Assembly (NCBI GenBank): GCA_016125095.1
Contig: WGMK01000005.1
Span: 62,001-126,000 of the forward strand
DNA from: Candidatus Hydrogenedens sp.
Lineage (GTDB): Bacteria; Hydrogenedentota; Hydrogenedentia; Hydrogenedentales; JAEUWI01
DNA: 64,000 bases
Reading direction: 5' to 3'
The notes below the pieces were generated by a model, which had not been told where the DNA came from, made no database searches, and saw only the letters and a list, made by a program, of their open reading frames with translations. Within the stretch, counting starts at the first letter, position 1. Every line of letters begins with the position of its first letter. The translations under genes were made by a program, and so were the position numbers. Of this stretch, positions 26,301 through 33,821 are shown piece by piece.

Positions 26301-28718
26301 GAGGTTGAAGTAGTCCGCGATGATGCCCTGAAACCGCTCCGGGTCATCCACGATCGACATCGGCTTCCAGTCTACCTCGCTAAACACCAGCGGCGTTTGG
26401 GCGTGCAGATAATGACGCTCCTCGGCACTGAGCTTGATGTAGGGATTCGCGATCTCCGGGGGACCGGTCCACTGCTGCAAGAGCGGCTTGAGATCCTCTT
26501 CACTCACGGTGGCCAGCGCCTTGTCGAGAATGCTGTGCAGTTCCGGCCAGTCTTTGCGGACCCCAATGGCCAGAAACGCTCCGGGCAGATTGAGCTTGCC
26601 CATGATCTCGAGATTCGACAAGCCGTTCTCGGACATGAGGTAGGCTGCAACGGCCCGGTTCCCGGCGTGCGCATCCACCTCGCCCGCCGATACTGCCCGA
26701 AGCGCCGATGCCGTGTCGGGATATTCCTTCACCATCACCTCCGGATATTCCCGGTTGAGATAGGTGGAGGTGTAGTATCCCTTCTCGATGGCGACCGTCT
26801 TACCTGCAAGGGCGTCCTCGCCGCCGAAGAACGGGCCATCGATTCGGCCGACAATGACGAGCGGGACCAGCAGGTACGGCTTGGTGAAATTAAGGTAGGC
26901 CTCGCGCTCGGGCTTGGGCGTGATATCCATGAGCGCGTCGAGCCGCTTGTCGCGGACGGCCATGTGGTTGTCATCAATGTGCCCGGGCTGTATGCGGATG
27001 TCGAGTCCGGTCCGCTGTACAATCAGTTTCAACAGTTCCGCCCCCACTCCCGAGGGCGACCCGTCGGGCAGGACAAAATTGAGCGGCGGCCACGCGTCCG
27101 CAATGCCGATGGTGACACCAGGATGGGCGGCAATCCATTCGCGTTCTTCCCGCGAGAGGTAGGCGCGGCCGTTGGTATCGGTTTGCTGCACCGCCTCGAA
27201 GTATCGGGCCTGGTAGTGGGCGTTCAACCATTCCTGCTCCGCCTCCGCCCCACCTGCCATTTCGCCATCCGGCAGTCCCCTGAGCCCCGGATCGGTAATC
27301 CAGCGCCGCCCAAGCTCGCTCCATTCGTGGATAGGAATACGCAGATACGCTGCATTCACGTCCTCTACCATGGATTCGTTGTCGCGCTTCATGCCGATGG
27401 CGACCGGAATGTCGCTGAGGGGCATCGAGGCGCGGGCGATGGCCCCGGGAACCCCCATGCGGCGGATGGTATCGCTCAGCGAAGCGCCTTCGCCGACGAT
27501 TGCGGCCACGGTACCCTGCGCGCAGGCCAAGACCATCGGCTCCCGTTCGTCGTAAAGCGCTATCCGCAGCCGCGGGAACCGTTCGGAGAGCAGCTGCGCC
27601 GCAAGCGAATCCCGGAGCACGCCCACCTGAGCGTTGTCGTCGAGGGCATCGAGTTCGCGCGCCATTCCCGCCGCATTGGAGAAGAACGGAAAGAAGCGGT
27701 AGGCCGCGACGGGATCGGTAAGGGCGAACTCGCTCGAGTTCTGCTCGGTCTGCGGAAGCGCAAAGGCCACATCGGTCTCTCCGGCGGTCAGGCTGGAGGC
27801 AATCTCGGCATCACTACCGGGATAAAACTCCACGCGCCGCTCCATCTCGCGGGCGAGCCGCTGGGCCAGATCGACGTAGAGGCCAACGGGCCGGCCATCG
27901 GGTCCGAAGTCGCTGTAGGGCGGCAATCCCTTCACCAGCGCGACGCGCAGGACTTCTTCGGTAGCCGCACCGGAGGCGCCCGTCCACTTCAGCTCCAGCT
28001 CCGCGCGCTCGGCGGGCGTGATGAGCGCCATGCCGGCATCGAGCTTGTCGAGCAGGGCCTGGTTGCCGTCGTGCACGGCGACGTGGAACGGACTGGTATA
28101 CAAGGGAGCGGTGACTGGAAAATCGAAGCGGTGCAGGATGCCGCGTTCCTTGAGGAAGTGGACGCCGACGGCGGTGTCCTTGACGAAGGCCTTGATCTTG
28201 CCCGCCTGCACTGCATCGAACAGACTGACGTTGTCGGGAAATATTTGCAGGTGCAGGTCTGGCGCTTTCTGGCGGGCGAAGTCCAGCGCACGGTCGCCGT
28301 CGATGATGCCCACGACAATGCCACGAAGGTCCGACAGCGTTCGCAAGCCATTCATGGTGTTGTCGAAAAAGAAGTGCGTAGACACCTCGCATACAGGAAC
28401 ACCGTAGTCCAGATAGACATCGCGCTCGTCGGAAAAGAAGCACCCCACGTGGGCGTCGGCTTGCCCATCGCGCACAAATGCGAGCGATTCCGCGAATGAA
28501 CCGGGGCGGAATTCGATGGGGGTTCCGGTCTTGTCCGACCAGAGCCGCCAAAGCTCCACCATCCAGCCCGTGGGTTCGCCGGCATCGTTGACGTAGTAGA
28601 AGGGGCGGGTATCGTTGCCCATCGAGAGAATGAGCGGCTCTTCGGCCGCAGCGGGCCGCGCCGGGCAGAGCACGAACAACGCAGCAAGCGTGACTGCAAG
28701 CAGGAGAATCCGATTCAA
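23337..28718 (-). CDS. BvgS-like hybrid histidine kinase with four tandem periplasmic binding-protein domains
   Basis: About 1793 residues. The TTG at 28718 gives a canonical signal peptide (MNRILLLAV...PAAA); the frame is open up to a TTG at 28775, so the start is uncertain. Four SBP_bac_3-type sensor domains follow, at about 28-250, 258-480, 538-775 and 783-1027. The third and fourth share LSxEEREWIAAHP-like openings and KTVAIEKGYY / KRVAVGRGYT lobes. One transmembrane helix lies at about 1031-1052. Then come HisKA (H1070, [12 protein letters not shown]), HATPase_c, receiver 1 (D1359), receiver 2 (D1500), Hpt (H1645, AHTIKGVAAN) and a helical extension. Every phosphorelay residue is intact. 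It probably senses amino acids or related small solutes. Confidence 0.9.
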   Translation of the reverse strand: MNRILLLAVTLAALFVLCPARPAAAEEPLILSMGNDTRPFYYVNDAGEPTGWMVELWRLWSDKTGTPIEFRPGSFAESLAFVRDGQADAHVGCFFSDERDVYLDYGVPVCEVSTHFFFDNTMNGLRTLSDLRGIVVGIIDGDRALDFARQKAPDLHLQIFPDNVSLFDAVQAGKIKAFVKDTAVGVHFLKERGILHRFDFPVTAPLYTSPFHVAVHDGNQALLDKLDAGMALITPAERAELELKWTGASGAATEEVLRVALVKGLPPYSDFGPDGRPVGLYVDLAQRLAREMERRVEFYPGSDAEIASSLTAGETDVAFALPQTEQNSSEFALTDPVAAYRFFPFFSNAAGMARELDALDDNAQVGVLRDSLAAQLLSERFPRLRIALYDEREPMVLACAQGTVAAIVGEGASLSDTIRRMGVPGAIARASMPLSDIPVAIGMKRDNESMVEDVNAAYLRIPIHEWSELGRRWITDPGLRGLPDGEMAGGAEAEQEWLNAHYQARYFEAVQQTDTNGRAYLSREEREWIAAHPGVTIGIADAWPPLNFVLPDGSPSGVGAELLKLIVQRTGLDIRIQPGHIDDNHMAVRDKRLDALMDITPKPEREAYLNFTKPYLLVPLVIVGRIDGPFFGGEDALAGKTVAIEKGYYTSTYLNREYPEVMVKEYPDTASALRAVSAGEVDAHAGNRAVAAYLMSENGLSNLEIMGKLNLPGAFLAIGVRKDWPELHSILDKALATVSEEDLKPLLQQWTGPPEIANPYIKLSAEERHYLHAQTPLVFSEVDWKPMSIVDDPERFQGIIADYFNLITERSGLKFQFKPNASWADVLEDYKAGAIEVVPAISNEDSVGRPILLSDSFVSFPLVIVAQDDVSYIHETSELNGKRVAVGRGYTSSHFLRDNYPAIELIETDDVETGLIYVSEGQADAFVGHLAVAVDHLRRLGLTNLKIAGQTEFRFEHRIGVDPQYPEALSIINKVLTSLNEEDHRAISKKWLDVQLEPRLDYTLIWRTVGIALLIIAAIALWNRKLALLNTKLSMEVREREEAQAAMHAAQHEAEAANRAKSDFLATMSHEIRTPMNAILGMAHLALRTQLNPKQRNYVTKIETSAKALLGIINDILDFSKIESGRLDMEHEAFVLEEVLDHLASLLSVRAKEREKLEILFDVAPDVPPHLIGDSLRLGQVLTNLGGNAIKFTDQGEIVVRVRLLESVDGHVRLRFEVRDSGIGLTPEQRGRLFQPFSQADSSTTRKFGGTGLGLSISKRLVEMMQGEIGVESVPGKGSTFWFTASFEIGGAPERPEWAGDISKLRVLVVDDSESSREILAAMLESFGIETRMAISGEEAIALFADADRERPFDLVLMDWRLPGMSGIQAAQSIRTYATTGSMPTIMLVTSYGHDEVLHAAENAGLDAVLLKPVSPSVLFDTIAVAFGKAGIRPTASLPYAASGSSLSGVRVLLVEDNEINQQVAEELLQGAGAVVQIAGNGREALTAVDPARHDVVLMDLQMPVMDGIEATQLLRKRYDAATLPIIAMTANAMAGDRERCIEAGMCDHIAKPIDPDKLYETILRWVKPRPAGAPAPSGPQSTTTEAELVIEGLNTTVALRRLGGNQRLYEKLLGDFHTRYGAATDELQRLLEAGNDEEAARYAHTIKGVAANLGADALAQAAGQIEQSIKHDREAMKTQVDDFAAALEVVMNALDARQSLESVSTGTTEPPSSVDYAAIRATVAKLGEILDTDIAGALELAEALKRITAGAPGKLPNRAGQVLECLEVFDTDGATSALNELSALLDEAASEG

Positions 28719-28815
28719 TATCGTATGGCCTCGCGCGTCACCGGCGCCGGCCCCCCCCCATGAAAGGCGTTCCAAGCGCCGCGGTGCCCCGACAATGGTA
28801 ATCCGCTAGCGACAT

Positions 28816-28843
28816 CGTATAGGAAATATGCGCCGCCGGACAA
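28816..28843 (-). promoter_or_regulatory. Candidate promoter for the four-binding-protein kinase
   Basis: On the minus strand TTGTCC (28843-28838) and TATACG (28821-28816) are separated by 16 bases, in the gap between the helicase gene and the kinase. Weak spacing; by eye only. Confidence 0.3.
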
Positions 28844-28866
28844 TCCGTAAGCGCCCATTGTAAGGC

Positions 28867-30957
28867 TCAAGGGGCTTCGATATCCTCGGGATCCTGTTCG
28901 GTGTTCCCAACCGCCATGCCATCGCGGGCGGCGCGAATCTGCTGGCGGAGCAGTTCGGGCGGAATCTCCTGGAAGAAACGGCTGGGCTTGGTGGAGCGTT
29001 CCTTGCCGCCCTTGGTGCGGGTGAGCGCCTCGAAGAGGGCCACGTGCCGGCGTCCGCGGGTGAGCGCCACATAAAACAGACGGCGCTCTTCGTCGAGGTT
29101 ATTGTCCTCGATGCTTTTCTGGTGCGGGATGAGGCCGTCTTCGCAGCCCATGAGGAACACGAAGGGAAACTCGAGACCCTTCGAGCTGTGGATGGTCATG
29201 AGGGTCACGCCCTCGCGGCGGCGCTCCTCGCGGCTGTTCTTCATGCCGTCGCTGTTGAGATGGCTCTCGTCGAGGAAGCTGGCGAGCGTCGCCTTTTCGT
29301 TGGCCGCCTCGTAATCGCCGATGGTCTTGAGCACCAGCTCGACGTTCTGCCAGCGGGCCTGCAACTGCGCGGCATTCTTGCAGGAGCGTTGCAGTTCGCC
29401 GTGGTAGTCGATGGCCAGCACGAGGTCCTCGACGATGGCCTTGAGTCCCCCCTCCCCCGTCTTGAGGCGTTCGCGGAAGGTCTTCAGCAGCGACAGGAAC
29501 TCGCGGATGCCCTGCTCCGTGCGGCTCCACTCGGCGTTGGGGCTGAACCCGGCCTCGGCATCGAGGAACTCCGCCTGACGCGGCGGGCCTTGTTTGAGGA
29601 TTTGCGCGAGCGCCTGGCCGAGCGAGCAATTGTCGCGCAGACAGATATCGTGCACGGTGTGCAGCGTTTGGTCGCCGATACCCCGGCGCGGCATGTTCAC
29701 CACGCGGAGGAATGCCGCCTCGTCGCGCGGATTCGCCAGCACCTTGAGGTAAGAGATGATGTCTTTCACCTCGGTGCGCTCGAAGAAATCCTGGCCACCG
29801 ATGACGACGTAGGGAATCCCCGCCTGGCGCAGGGCGATTTCGAGGGTCTTGCTCTGCTGATTCGAGCGGTAGAGAAACGCGAAATCGTTCCAGCGCGCGC
29901 CCGAGCGCGACTGGATGTGCTTCATGTAGCCCAGCGCCTCGCGCGCCTCGGCCTCTTCGTCGGCCACCACGAACCAGTCCAGCGGCCGCCCCTCGCCCAA
30001 GTCGGACCAGAGCTTCTTCTCGCGACGCGTGCCGTTGTTCTGAATCACCGCGTTGGCTGCCTTCAGGATGGTGCCCGTCGAGCGGTAGTTCTGGTCGAGC
30101 GTGATGATCGCGGCCTCGGGGTAGTGCTTCTCGAAATCGAGAATGATGCGCGAATCGGCGCCGCGCCAGGCGTAGATGCTCTGGTCGTCGTCGCCCACGA
30201 CGCAGAGATTACGATGCTCGGCCACCAGCGCCCGCACCAATTCCAGCTGCACCTGGTTCGTGTCCTGGTATTCATCCACCATCACGTAGCGGAACGCGCC
30301 GCGGCAGCGCTCGGCGATATCGGGGTGCTCGCGCCAGAGGCGCAGCGTCTGGAGCATGAGGTCGTCGAAGTCCATCGCATTGGCCGCGCGGAGCGACGAG
30401 GCGTAGGCCTCGTAAACATCGCCCATGTAGCTGCTGTACTTCGCCTGCGTCGCCGTGGCCACGGGCAGCGCGCCCTCGGCCGAGGGATCGCGGTTCATGT
30501 TTTTGAACAGGCTGATTTCCGCCTGGAAGATGCCCGGACTGAAGGAGTCGTTCGAGGGAAGCGCATCGACCACGCGGCGCAGCAGCGTGCGCGAGTCGCT
30601 CTCGCTGGCGATGGAGAAATTCTTGCGGTAGCCGATGGCCTCGCAGTGTTTCCGCAGCACCCGCAGGCAGAAGGAATGGAAGGTGCTGATGAACACCGCG
30701 CGCGCCGCCTTGGGCCCCACCAGCTCCGCCACGCGCTCGCGCATCTCGTTCGCGGCCTTGTTGGTGAACGTGACCGCCAGAATCTGCTGCGGACGTGCCA
30801 GCTGGTTGGCGATGATGTGGGCAATGCGCCGCGTAATCACCCGCGTCTTACCACTGCCCGCCCCCGCCAGCACCAGTACCGGGCCCTCCGTGCGCAGCGC
30901 CGCCTCGCGCTGGGGAGGATTCAGTCCCTTCACATACGTGTCGTCGATGCTGGCCAT
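28867..30957 (-). CDS. UvrD/PcrA/Rep-family 3'-5' DNA helicase
   Basis: A 696-residue SF1A helicase. The Q motif LNPPQREAA comes at 12-20 and Walker A AGAGSGKT at 31-38. VFISTFHSFCLRVLR is motif Ib, VDEYQDTNQVQ is the Walker B region, GDDDQSIYAWRGA is motif III, and LDQNYRSTGTIL is motif IV. VTLMTIHSSKGLEFPFVFL and EERRLFYVALTRGRR are the C-terminal motifs V and VI. The ATG at 30957 is chosen because GGGAG lies five bases upstream and the protein family starts there; 90 further in-frame codons upstream translate a repeat region and are not coding. It works in DNA repair and replication-fork maintenance. Confidence 0.93.
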   Translation of the reverse strand: MASIDDTYVKGLNPPQREAALRTEGPVLVLAGAGSGKTRVITRRIAHIIANQLARPQQILAVTFTNKAANEMRERVAELVGPKAARAVFISTFHSFCLRVLRKHCEAIGYRKNFSIASESDSRTLLRRVVDALPSNDSFSPGIFQAEISLFKNMNRDPSAEGALPVATATQAKYSSYMGDVYEAYASSLRAANAMDFDDLMLQTLRLWREHPDIAERCRGAFRYVMVDEYQDTNQVQLELVRALVAEHRNLCVVGDDDQSIYAWRGADSRIILDFEKHYPEAAIITLDQNYRSTGTILKAANAVIQNNGTRREKKLWSDLGEGRPLDWFVVADEEAEAREALGYMKHIQSRSGARWNDFAFLYRSNQQSKTLEIALRQAGIPYVVIGGQDFFERTEVKDIISYLKVLANPRDEAAFLRVVNMPRRGIGDQTLHTVHDICLRDNCSLGQALAQILKQGPPRQAEFLDAEAGFSPNAEWSRTEQGIREFLSLLKTFRERLKTGEGGLKAIVEDLVLAIDYHGELQRSCKNAAQLQARWQNVELVLKTIGDYEAANEKATLASFLDESHLNSDGMKNSREERRREGVTLMTIHSSKGLEFPFVFLMGCEDGLIPHQKSIEDNNLDEERRLFYVALTRGRRHVALFEALTRTKGGKERSTKPSRFFQEIPPELLRQQIRAARDGMAVGNTEQDPEDIEAP

Positions 30958-31050
30958 ACTACTCCCGGCGCGTCGGTTGGGGTGGGGCGCGGGATTGTAG
31001 CAAGCGAAGGCCGCGCTGCACCAGAGCGCCGCGGACGGCGGGAAGAATGG

Positions 31051-31135
31051 ATGGGACCTATGGGACCGATACGACGAATGGGACGCCGGAGAATAGGAGC
31101 CCCGGTAGAGGTTCCATGGATCCCATAGGTCCCAT
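31051..31135. repeat. Inverted repeat with 9-base internal periodicity
   Basis: The left arm at 31051-31065 (ATGGGACCTATGGGA) is the exact reverse complement of 31121-31135. Each arm is itself built of degenerate 9-base units (TGGGACCTA, TGGGACCGA; TCCCATAGG, TCCCATTGG). It lies in the 256-base space between the divergent helicase and hicB-like genes. It could form a long hairpin; its role is unknown. Confidence 0.7.
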
Positions 31136-31192
31136 TGGGCCCACGAAACCTTCGCACGTATGCGCTGAATCCAGCGCTCGGGAATATGGTAT

Positions 31193-31213
31193 CCTCCACG
31201 GTGGAGGCTCCAC
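31193..31213 (+). promoter_or_regulatory. Overlapping inverted repeats covering the hicB-like ribosome binding site
   Basis: Two mutually exclusive palindromes share the Shine-Dalgarno GGAGG: CCTCCAC-G-GTGGAGG (31193-31207) and GTGGAG-G-CTCCAC (31201-31213), directly before the ATG at 31214. HicB-type antitoxins autoregulate through palindromic operators, so this is a likely operator. It could also control translation by hiding GGAGG. Confidence 0.55.
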
Positions 31214-31432
31214 ATGACTGAAAACATTTTTCAGATTGAGGAAGATCTTGTTGATGGCGGCTGGGTTGCACGTGCTGCCGGTGCTGGCATTACAACGCAA
31301 GCCGAGTCGATCGACGAACTGAAGACGATGATCCGCGATGCGCTCCGCTGCCACTTTGATCGTGAAGAGGATATCCCCCCGGTCATACGGCTGCACTTTG
31401 TCCGCGACGAGGTCATACCTTTTGCCGTCTAA
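31214..31432 (+). CDS. hicB: HicB-like antitoxin
   Basis: A 72-residue protein with the partial RNase H-like fold of HicB-type proteins: a beta-hairpin around DGGWVARAAGAGITTQA, then a helix SIDELKTMIRDALRCHF, then a strand RLHFVRDEVI. It lacks the C-terminal DNA-binding domain seen in longer HicB proteins. GGAGG lies six bases upstream of the ATG. It overlaps the start of a broken hicA frame by 11 bases, the usual toxin-antitoxin arrangement with the order antitoxin-toxin. With the toxin interrupted, it may be a relic or may still act as a regulator. The name is given by family and context. Confidence 0.75.
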   Translation: MTENIFQIEEDLVDGGWVARAAGAGITTQAESIDELKTMIRDALRCHFDREEDIPPVIRLHFVRDEVIPFAV

Positions 31433-31673
31433 CCGGCTGCCACGCGATCTCGATGCCGCGGAACTTATCCGCGCACTCAAAGTCCTCGACTATCAAGTCG
31501 TCCGGTAAACGGGGTCGCATATCCGGATTAGAACCGAGCGGAACGGGTCGCATCAGGAAACGATTCCCAGCCATAGCCCGCTGAAACTGGGAACATTGCG
31601 TGGCATCCTTGCCAATATCGGCGCTCACCATGGTCTGTCGCGTAGCGAACTTCTTGCACTGCTCGGAATCTAA
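31422..31673 (+). pseudogene. hicA: hicA toxin interrupted by an in-frame TAA at 31506
   Basis: Reading from the TTG at 31422 gives a HicA-like N-terminus (LDAAELIRALKVLDYQVVR). It is then stopped by TAA at 31506-31508, and the same frame continues with TGSHIRIRTERNGSHQ, LKLGTLRGILANIG and SRSELLALLGI to a TAA at 31671-31673. HicA proteins normally read VVRQ(K/T)GSH, where the His of GSH is catalytic, so the TAA stands where a Gln (CAA) is expected. A single C-to-T change explains it. The stop removes the catalytic His and the RNA-binding fold. The only alternatives are readthrough or sequence error. Confidence 0.75.
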
Positions 31674-31711
31674 GCGATTCCGCGGCTGCTTCCAAGTACG
31701 CTCTCGTCGCC

Positions 31712-33055
31712 CTACTTCGCGAAAATCTTGCGCACGGACTCGAGGGTATCGGCGTAGCAGATGAGGATGACCGAGTCGCCGGCGTGGATTTGGTCTTCGC
31801 CGCTGGGGACGATGACGTTGTCGCCGCGAACGATCGTGGCGACGAGGGTGCCTTTGGGCAGTTTGGCGGCAGCTTCTTTGAGCGGCCGGTCGAGGAGCGA
31901 GGAGGCCCCGCTGGCGGCGAACTCGAGCACCTCGACGTCGCCTTCGTCGATGATGGCGAGCGACGAAACGTCGCCCTGATGGGCAAGCTTGAGGATGCGG
32001 TTGGCGATGGCGGCGCGCGGCGTGACCGCGAGGTCGATGCCGAGGCGCTTCACCAGGGGCGCGAAGTCGGGCTGGTTGATGACCGCCACGGCCTGCTTGG
32101 CGCCGAGGTCTTTCGCCAGCACGCTCGCCATGATGTTGCGCTCATCGTCGTTGGTGGCGGCGATGAAGACGTCCACGGCGTCGATGTGCTCCTGTTCGAG
32201 GGACACGCGGCTGCTGCCGTCGCGGCAGACCACCTTGGCGTGGCGCAGCTTCGGAGCGAGCGCGTCCGCGCGTTCTTCGCGGCGCTCGAACAGCTTGACC
32301 GACTTGATGCGGCCGTCGAGCGTCTGGGCGACGCGCATGCCGATGGTGCCGCCGCCCATGATGGCCACGCGCGAATGCTTGGCGTCGCCATCGTGAAACA
32401 GGCGCGACACCTTGGTAATCTTGTCGCGGTGCCCCACGAGCACCACCTTGTCGCCGGGGTGGATCACGCTGCTGCCATTGGGGATCATGGTCTTGTCGTC
32501 GCGCACGATAACGCCGACCAGCACGCCGGACCCCGGGGCGATGGCATCCTTGAGCGTCTTGCCGCCGATCGTCGGGGTTTTCGAGGCAACAATCTGCCGC
32601 ATCTGCACCAGGCCGTGGCCGAAGCTCTCGCTGGCCAGCAGACCGGGCTCCTCGACGAAGTGCGCAATCTCGAGCGCGGTCAGGGCGTCGGGACTCAAAA
32701 TATAGTCGATGCCCAGCACGGGCTCGTAAATCACGTTTGACTCGACATACATCGGATTGCCGACACGCGCCACGGTGGTCTGCGCGCCGAGCCCCTTGGC
32801 CGTGGCCGCGGCGATGAGGTTCTTCTCGTCGTTGCCCATGCTCGACACGAAGAGCGTGGCCGTCCCCACGCCGATGGATTGCAGCAGCATCGCGTTCGAG
32901 CCGTCGCCCGCCACGGTGCTCACGTCGAGCGCGTAGTCGATCTGTTCCAGCGCGTCGCGGTCCGACTCGATGACGGTCACGTTCTGGTGTTCGCTGCTGA
33001 GCAGCCGGGCGAGATGGTAGCCGACGCGGCCGCCCCCGGCGATGAAGACGTTCAT
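31712..33055 (-). CDS. trkA: Trk potassium uptake regulatory subunit TrkA
   Basis: A 447-residue duplicated RCK protein. Each half has a Rossmann RCK_N domain (IAGGGRVGYHLA at about 4-15; IMGGGTIGMRVA at about 230-241) and an RCK_C domain (PGSGVLVGVIVRDD; KGTLVATIVRGDN), with acidic strand ends VIESD and FERRE for NAD(H) ribose. It is the cytoplasmic gating ring of a Trk/Ktr potassium transporter; no membrane subunit is in the window. AGGGG before the ATG at 33055 fixes the start; the frame runs 72 codons further upstream through AT-rich non-coding DNA. Confident family call. Confidence 0.92.
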   Translation of the reverse strand: MNVFIAGGGRVGYHLARLLSSEHQNVTVIESDRDALEQIDYALDVSTVAGDGSNAMLLQSIGVGTATLFVSSMGNDEKNLIAAATAKGLGAQTTVARVGNPMYVESNVIYEPVLGIDYILSPDALTALEIAHFVEEPGLLASESFGHGLVQMRQIVASKTPTIGGKTLKDAIAPGSGVLVGVIVRDDKTMIPNGSSVIHPGDKVVLVGHRDKITKVSRLFHDGDAKHSRVAIMGGGTIGMRVAQTLDGRIKSVKLFERREERADALAPKLRHAKVVCRDGSSRVSLEQEHIDAVDVFIAATNDDERNIMASVLAKDLGAKQAVAVINQPDFAPLVKRLGIDLAVTPRAAIANRILKLAHQGDVSSLAIIDEGDVEVLEFAASGASSLLDRPLKEAAAKLPKGTLVATIVRGDNVIVPSGEDQIHAGDSVILICYADTLESVRKIFAK

Positions 33056-33457
33056 GGGATTCCCCTTGGTGTGGGTACGCGAAGGATCGTGCAACATCGG
33101 ATCCGGCCATTGCAATTCATGGCCGTGATCGCCATCGATTTCACGCCTCGGAGATCGCGATGCGCCAGAGAGCAGCGCGCAGTGGATAAGTGTCACGAAT
33201 TGCATCAAACAGATGACAACCGCATAAAAACACCACAAAACAAACAATGCCAATTCATCGACTACTAACATTCCTCAGGCAAGCTATGCTCACGTTCCGC
33301 TGGTGCCATGTAGGCGAAACAGTTGAACGACCAATCGCTTCATGAAGCGCTTGTGTCAGGCTGCGGGGTCGATTGTGGCGGCAGGCCCCGTAACCGGCAT
33401 GAGCGCTTTTTTTGTTGCGGCCGTGACGGAACGGAATTGGGGTGACGGCTTTGGGCG
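33056..33457. other. Intergenic region upstream of trkA, AT-rich in part, no gene
   Basis: Bases about 33170-33290 are AT-rich compared with the surroundings and probably hold the trkA promoter. GCTTCATGAAGC at about 33339-33350 is a perfect 12-base palindrome. At about 33360-33418 a CGGGG...CCCCG inverted repeat is followed after a gap by seven T residues. No convincing coding frame is seen; frames here have no family resemblance. Confidence 0.5.
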
Positions 33458-33688
33458 CTCGGCTCATGGGGACATTCGCCCCACCGATTGCGGCGCAGCC
33501 GCCTTGGAGTGCGGGAGCAAGCTCCCGCTTTGCTTAGGGGGCGATCGAGCTCCCGTCGTCGTCGTGCCGGATTGGGGCCGACGTGTGAGCGCCGGGAGCA
33601 AGCTCCCTCCACAAAAGCGCAAGCAAGTCTTGCGCACTCCAAGGCAGCAAGCAGCACTCGGTCGGGCGAACATATCCGCGCGCCATCT
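33458..33688 (+). repeat. RepII interspersed repeat, copy A
   Basis: About 231 bp. The left terminus (33458-33485) is CTCGGCTCATGGGGACATTC followed by GCCCCACC, the same as in copy C. The body matches copy C closely, including GATTGCGGCGCAGCCGCCTT, two GGGAGCAAGCTCCC palindromes (33513-33526, 33594-33607) and AAGCAAGTCTTGCGCACTCC. The right terminus, from about 33660, is degraded. Confidence 0.8.
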
Positions 33689-33705
33689 TCGTGCCTGCTC
33701 GGGCG

Positions 33706-33780
33706 CTCGCCTGATGGGGACATTCGCCCCACCGCCCGCAGCCCCCCGCTTTAACGCCCGGAGGCCCTTGGTGTTACAAT
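33706..33780 (+). repeat. RepII terminus, partial copy
   Basis: A second TGATGGGGACATTCGCCCCA block (33712-33731) with a short unrelated body up to the EEP gene leader. It looks like a truncated RepII end. Confidence 0.55.
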
Positions 33781-33821
33781 AGGGCATCCACTCGAACGAA
33801 GCATCTCCGGAGCGGTAACGA

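Noticed and set aside
26397..28499. 700-codon open frame on the plus strand opposite the four-SBP kinase
   Set aside because: The minus-strand frame has clear domain homology throughout. The plus frame has no family resemblance and exists because GC-rich codon bias removes stops on the other strand.
29044..31128. 694-codon open frame opposite the UvrD-like helicase
   Set aside because: All helicase motifs lie on the minus strand; this is an antisense shadow.
30958..31227. 90-codon N-terminal extension of the helicase
   Set aside because: It runs through the 9-base periodic repeat; the ATG at 30957 has a good Shine-Dalgarno and matches the family start.
31422..31673. General reassignment of TAA to glutamine
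   Set aside because: Intact genes such as NDH-2 (56598), the amidotransferase (12740), the YihY-like gene (23340) and the five-PAS kinase (7956) end at TAA at their natural lengths. Reading through would run into other genes.
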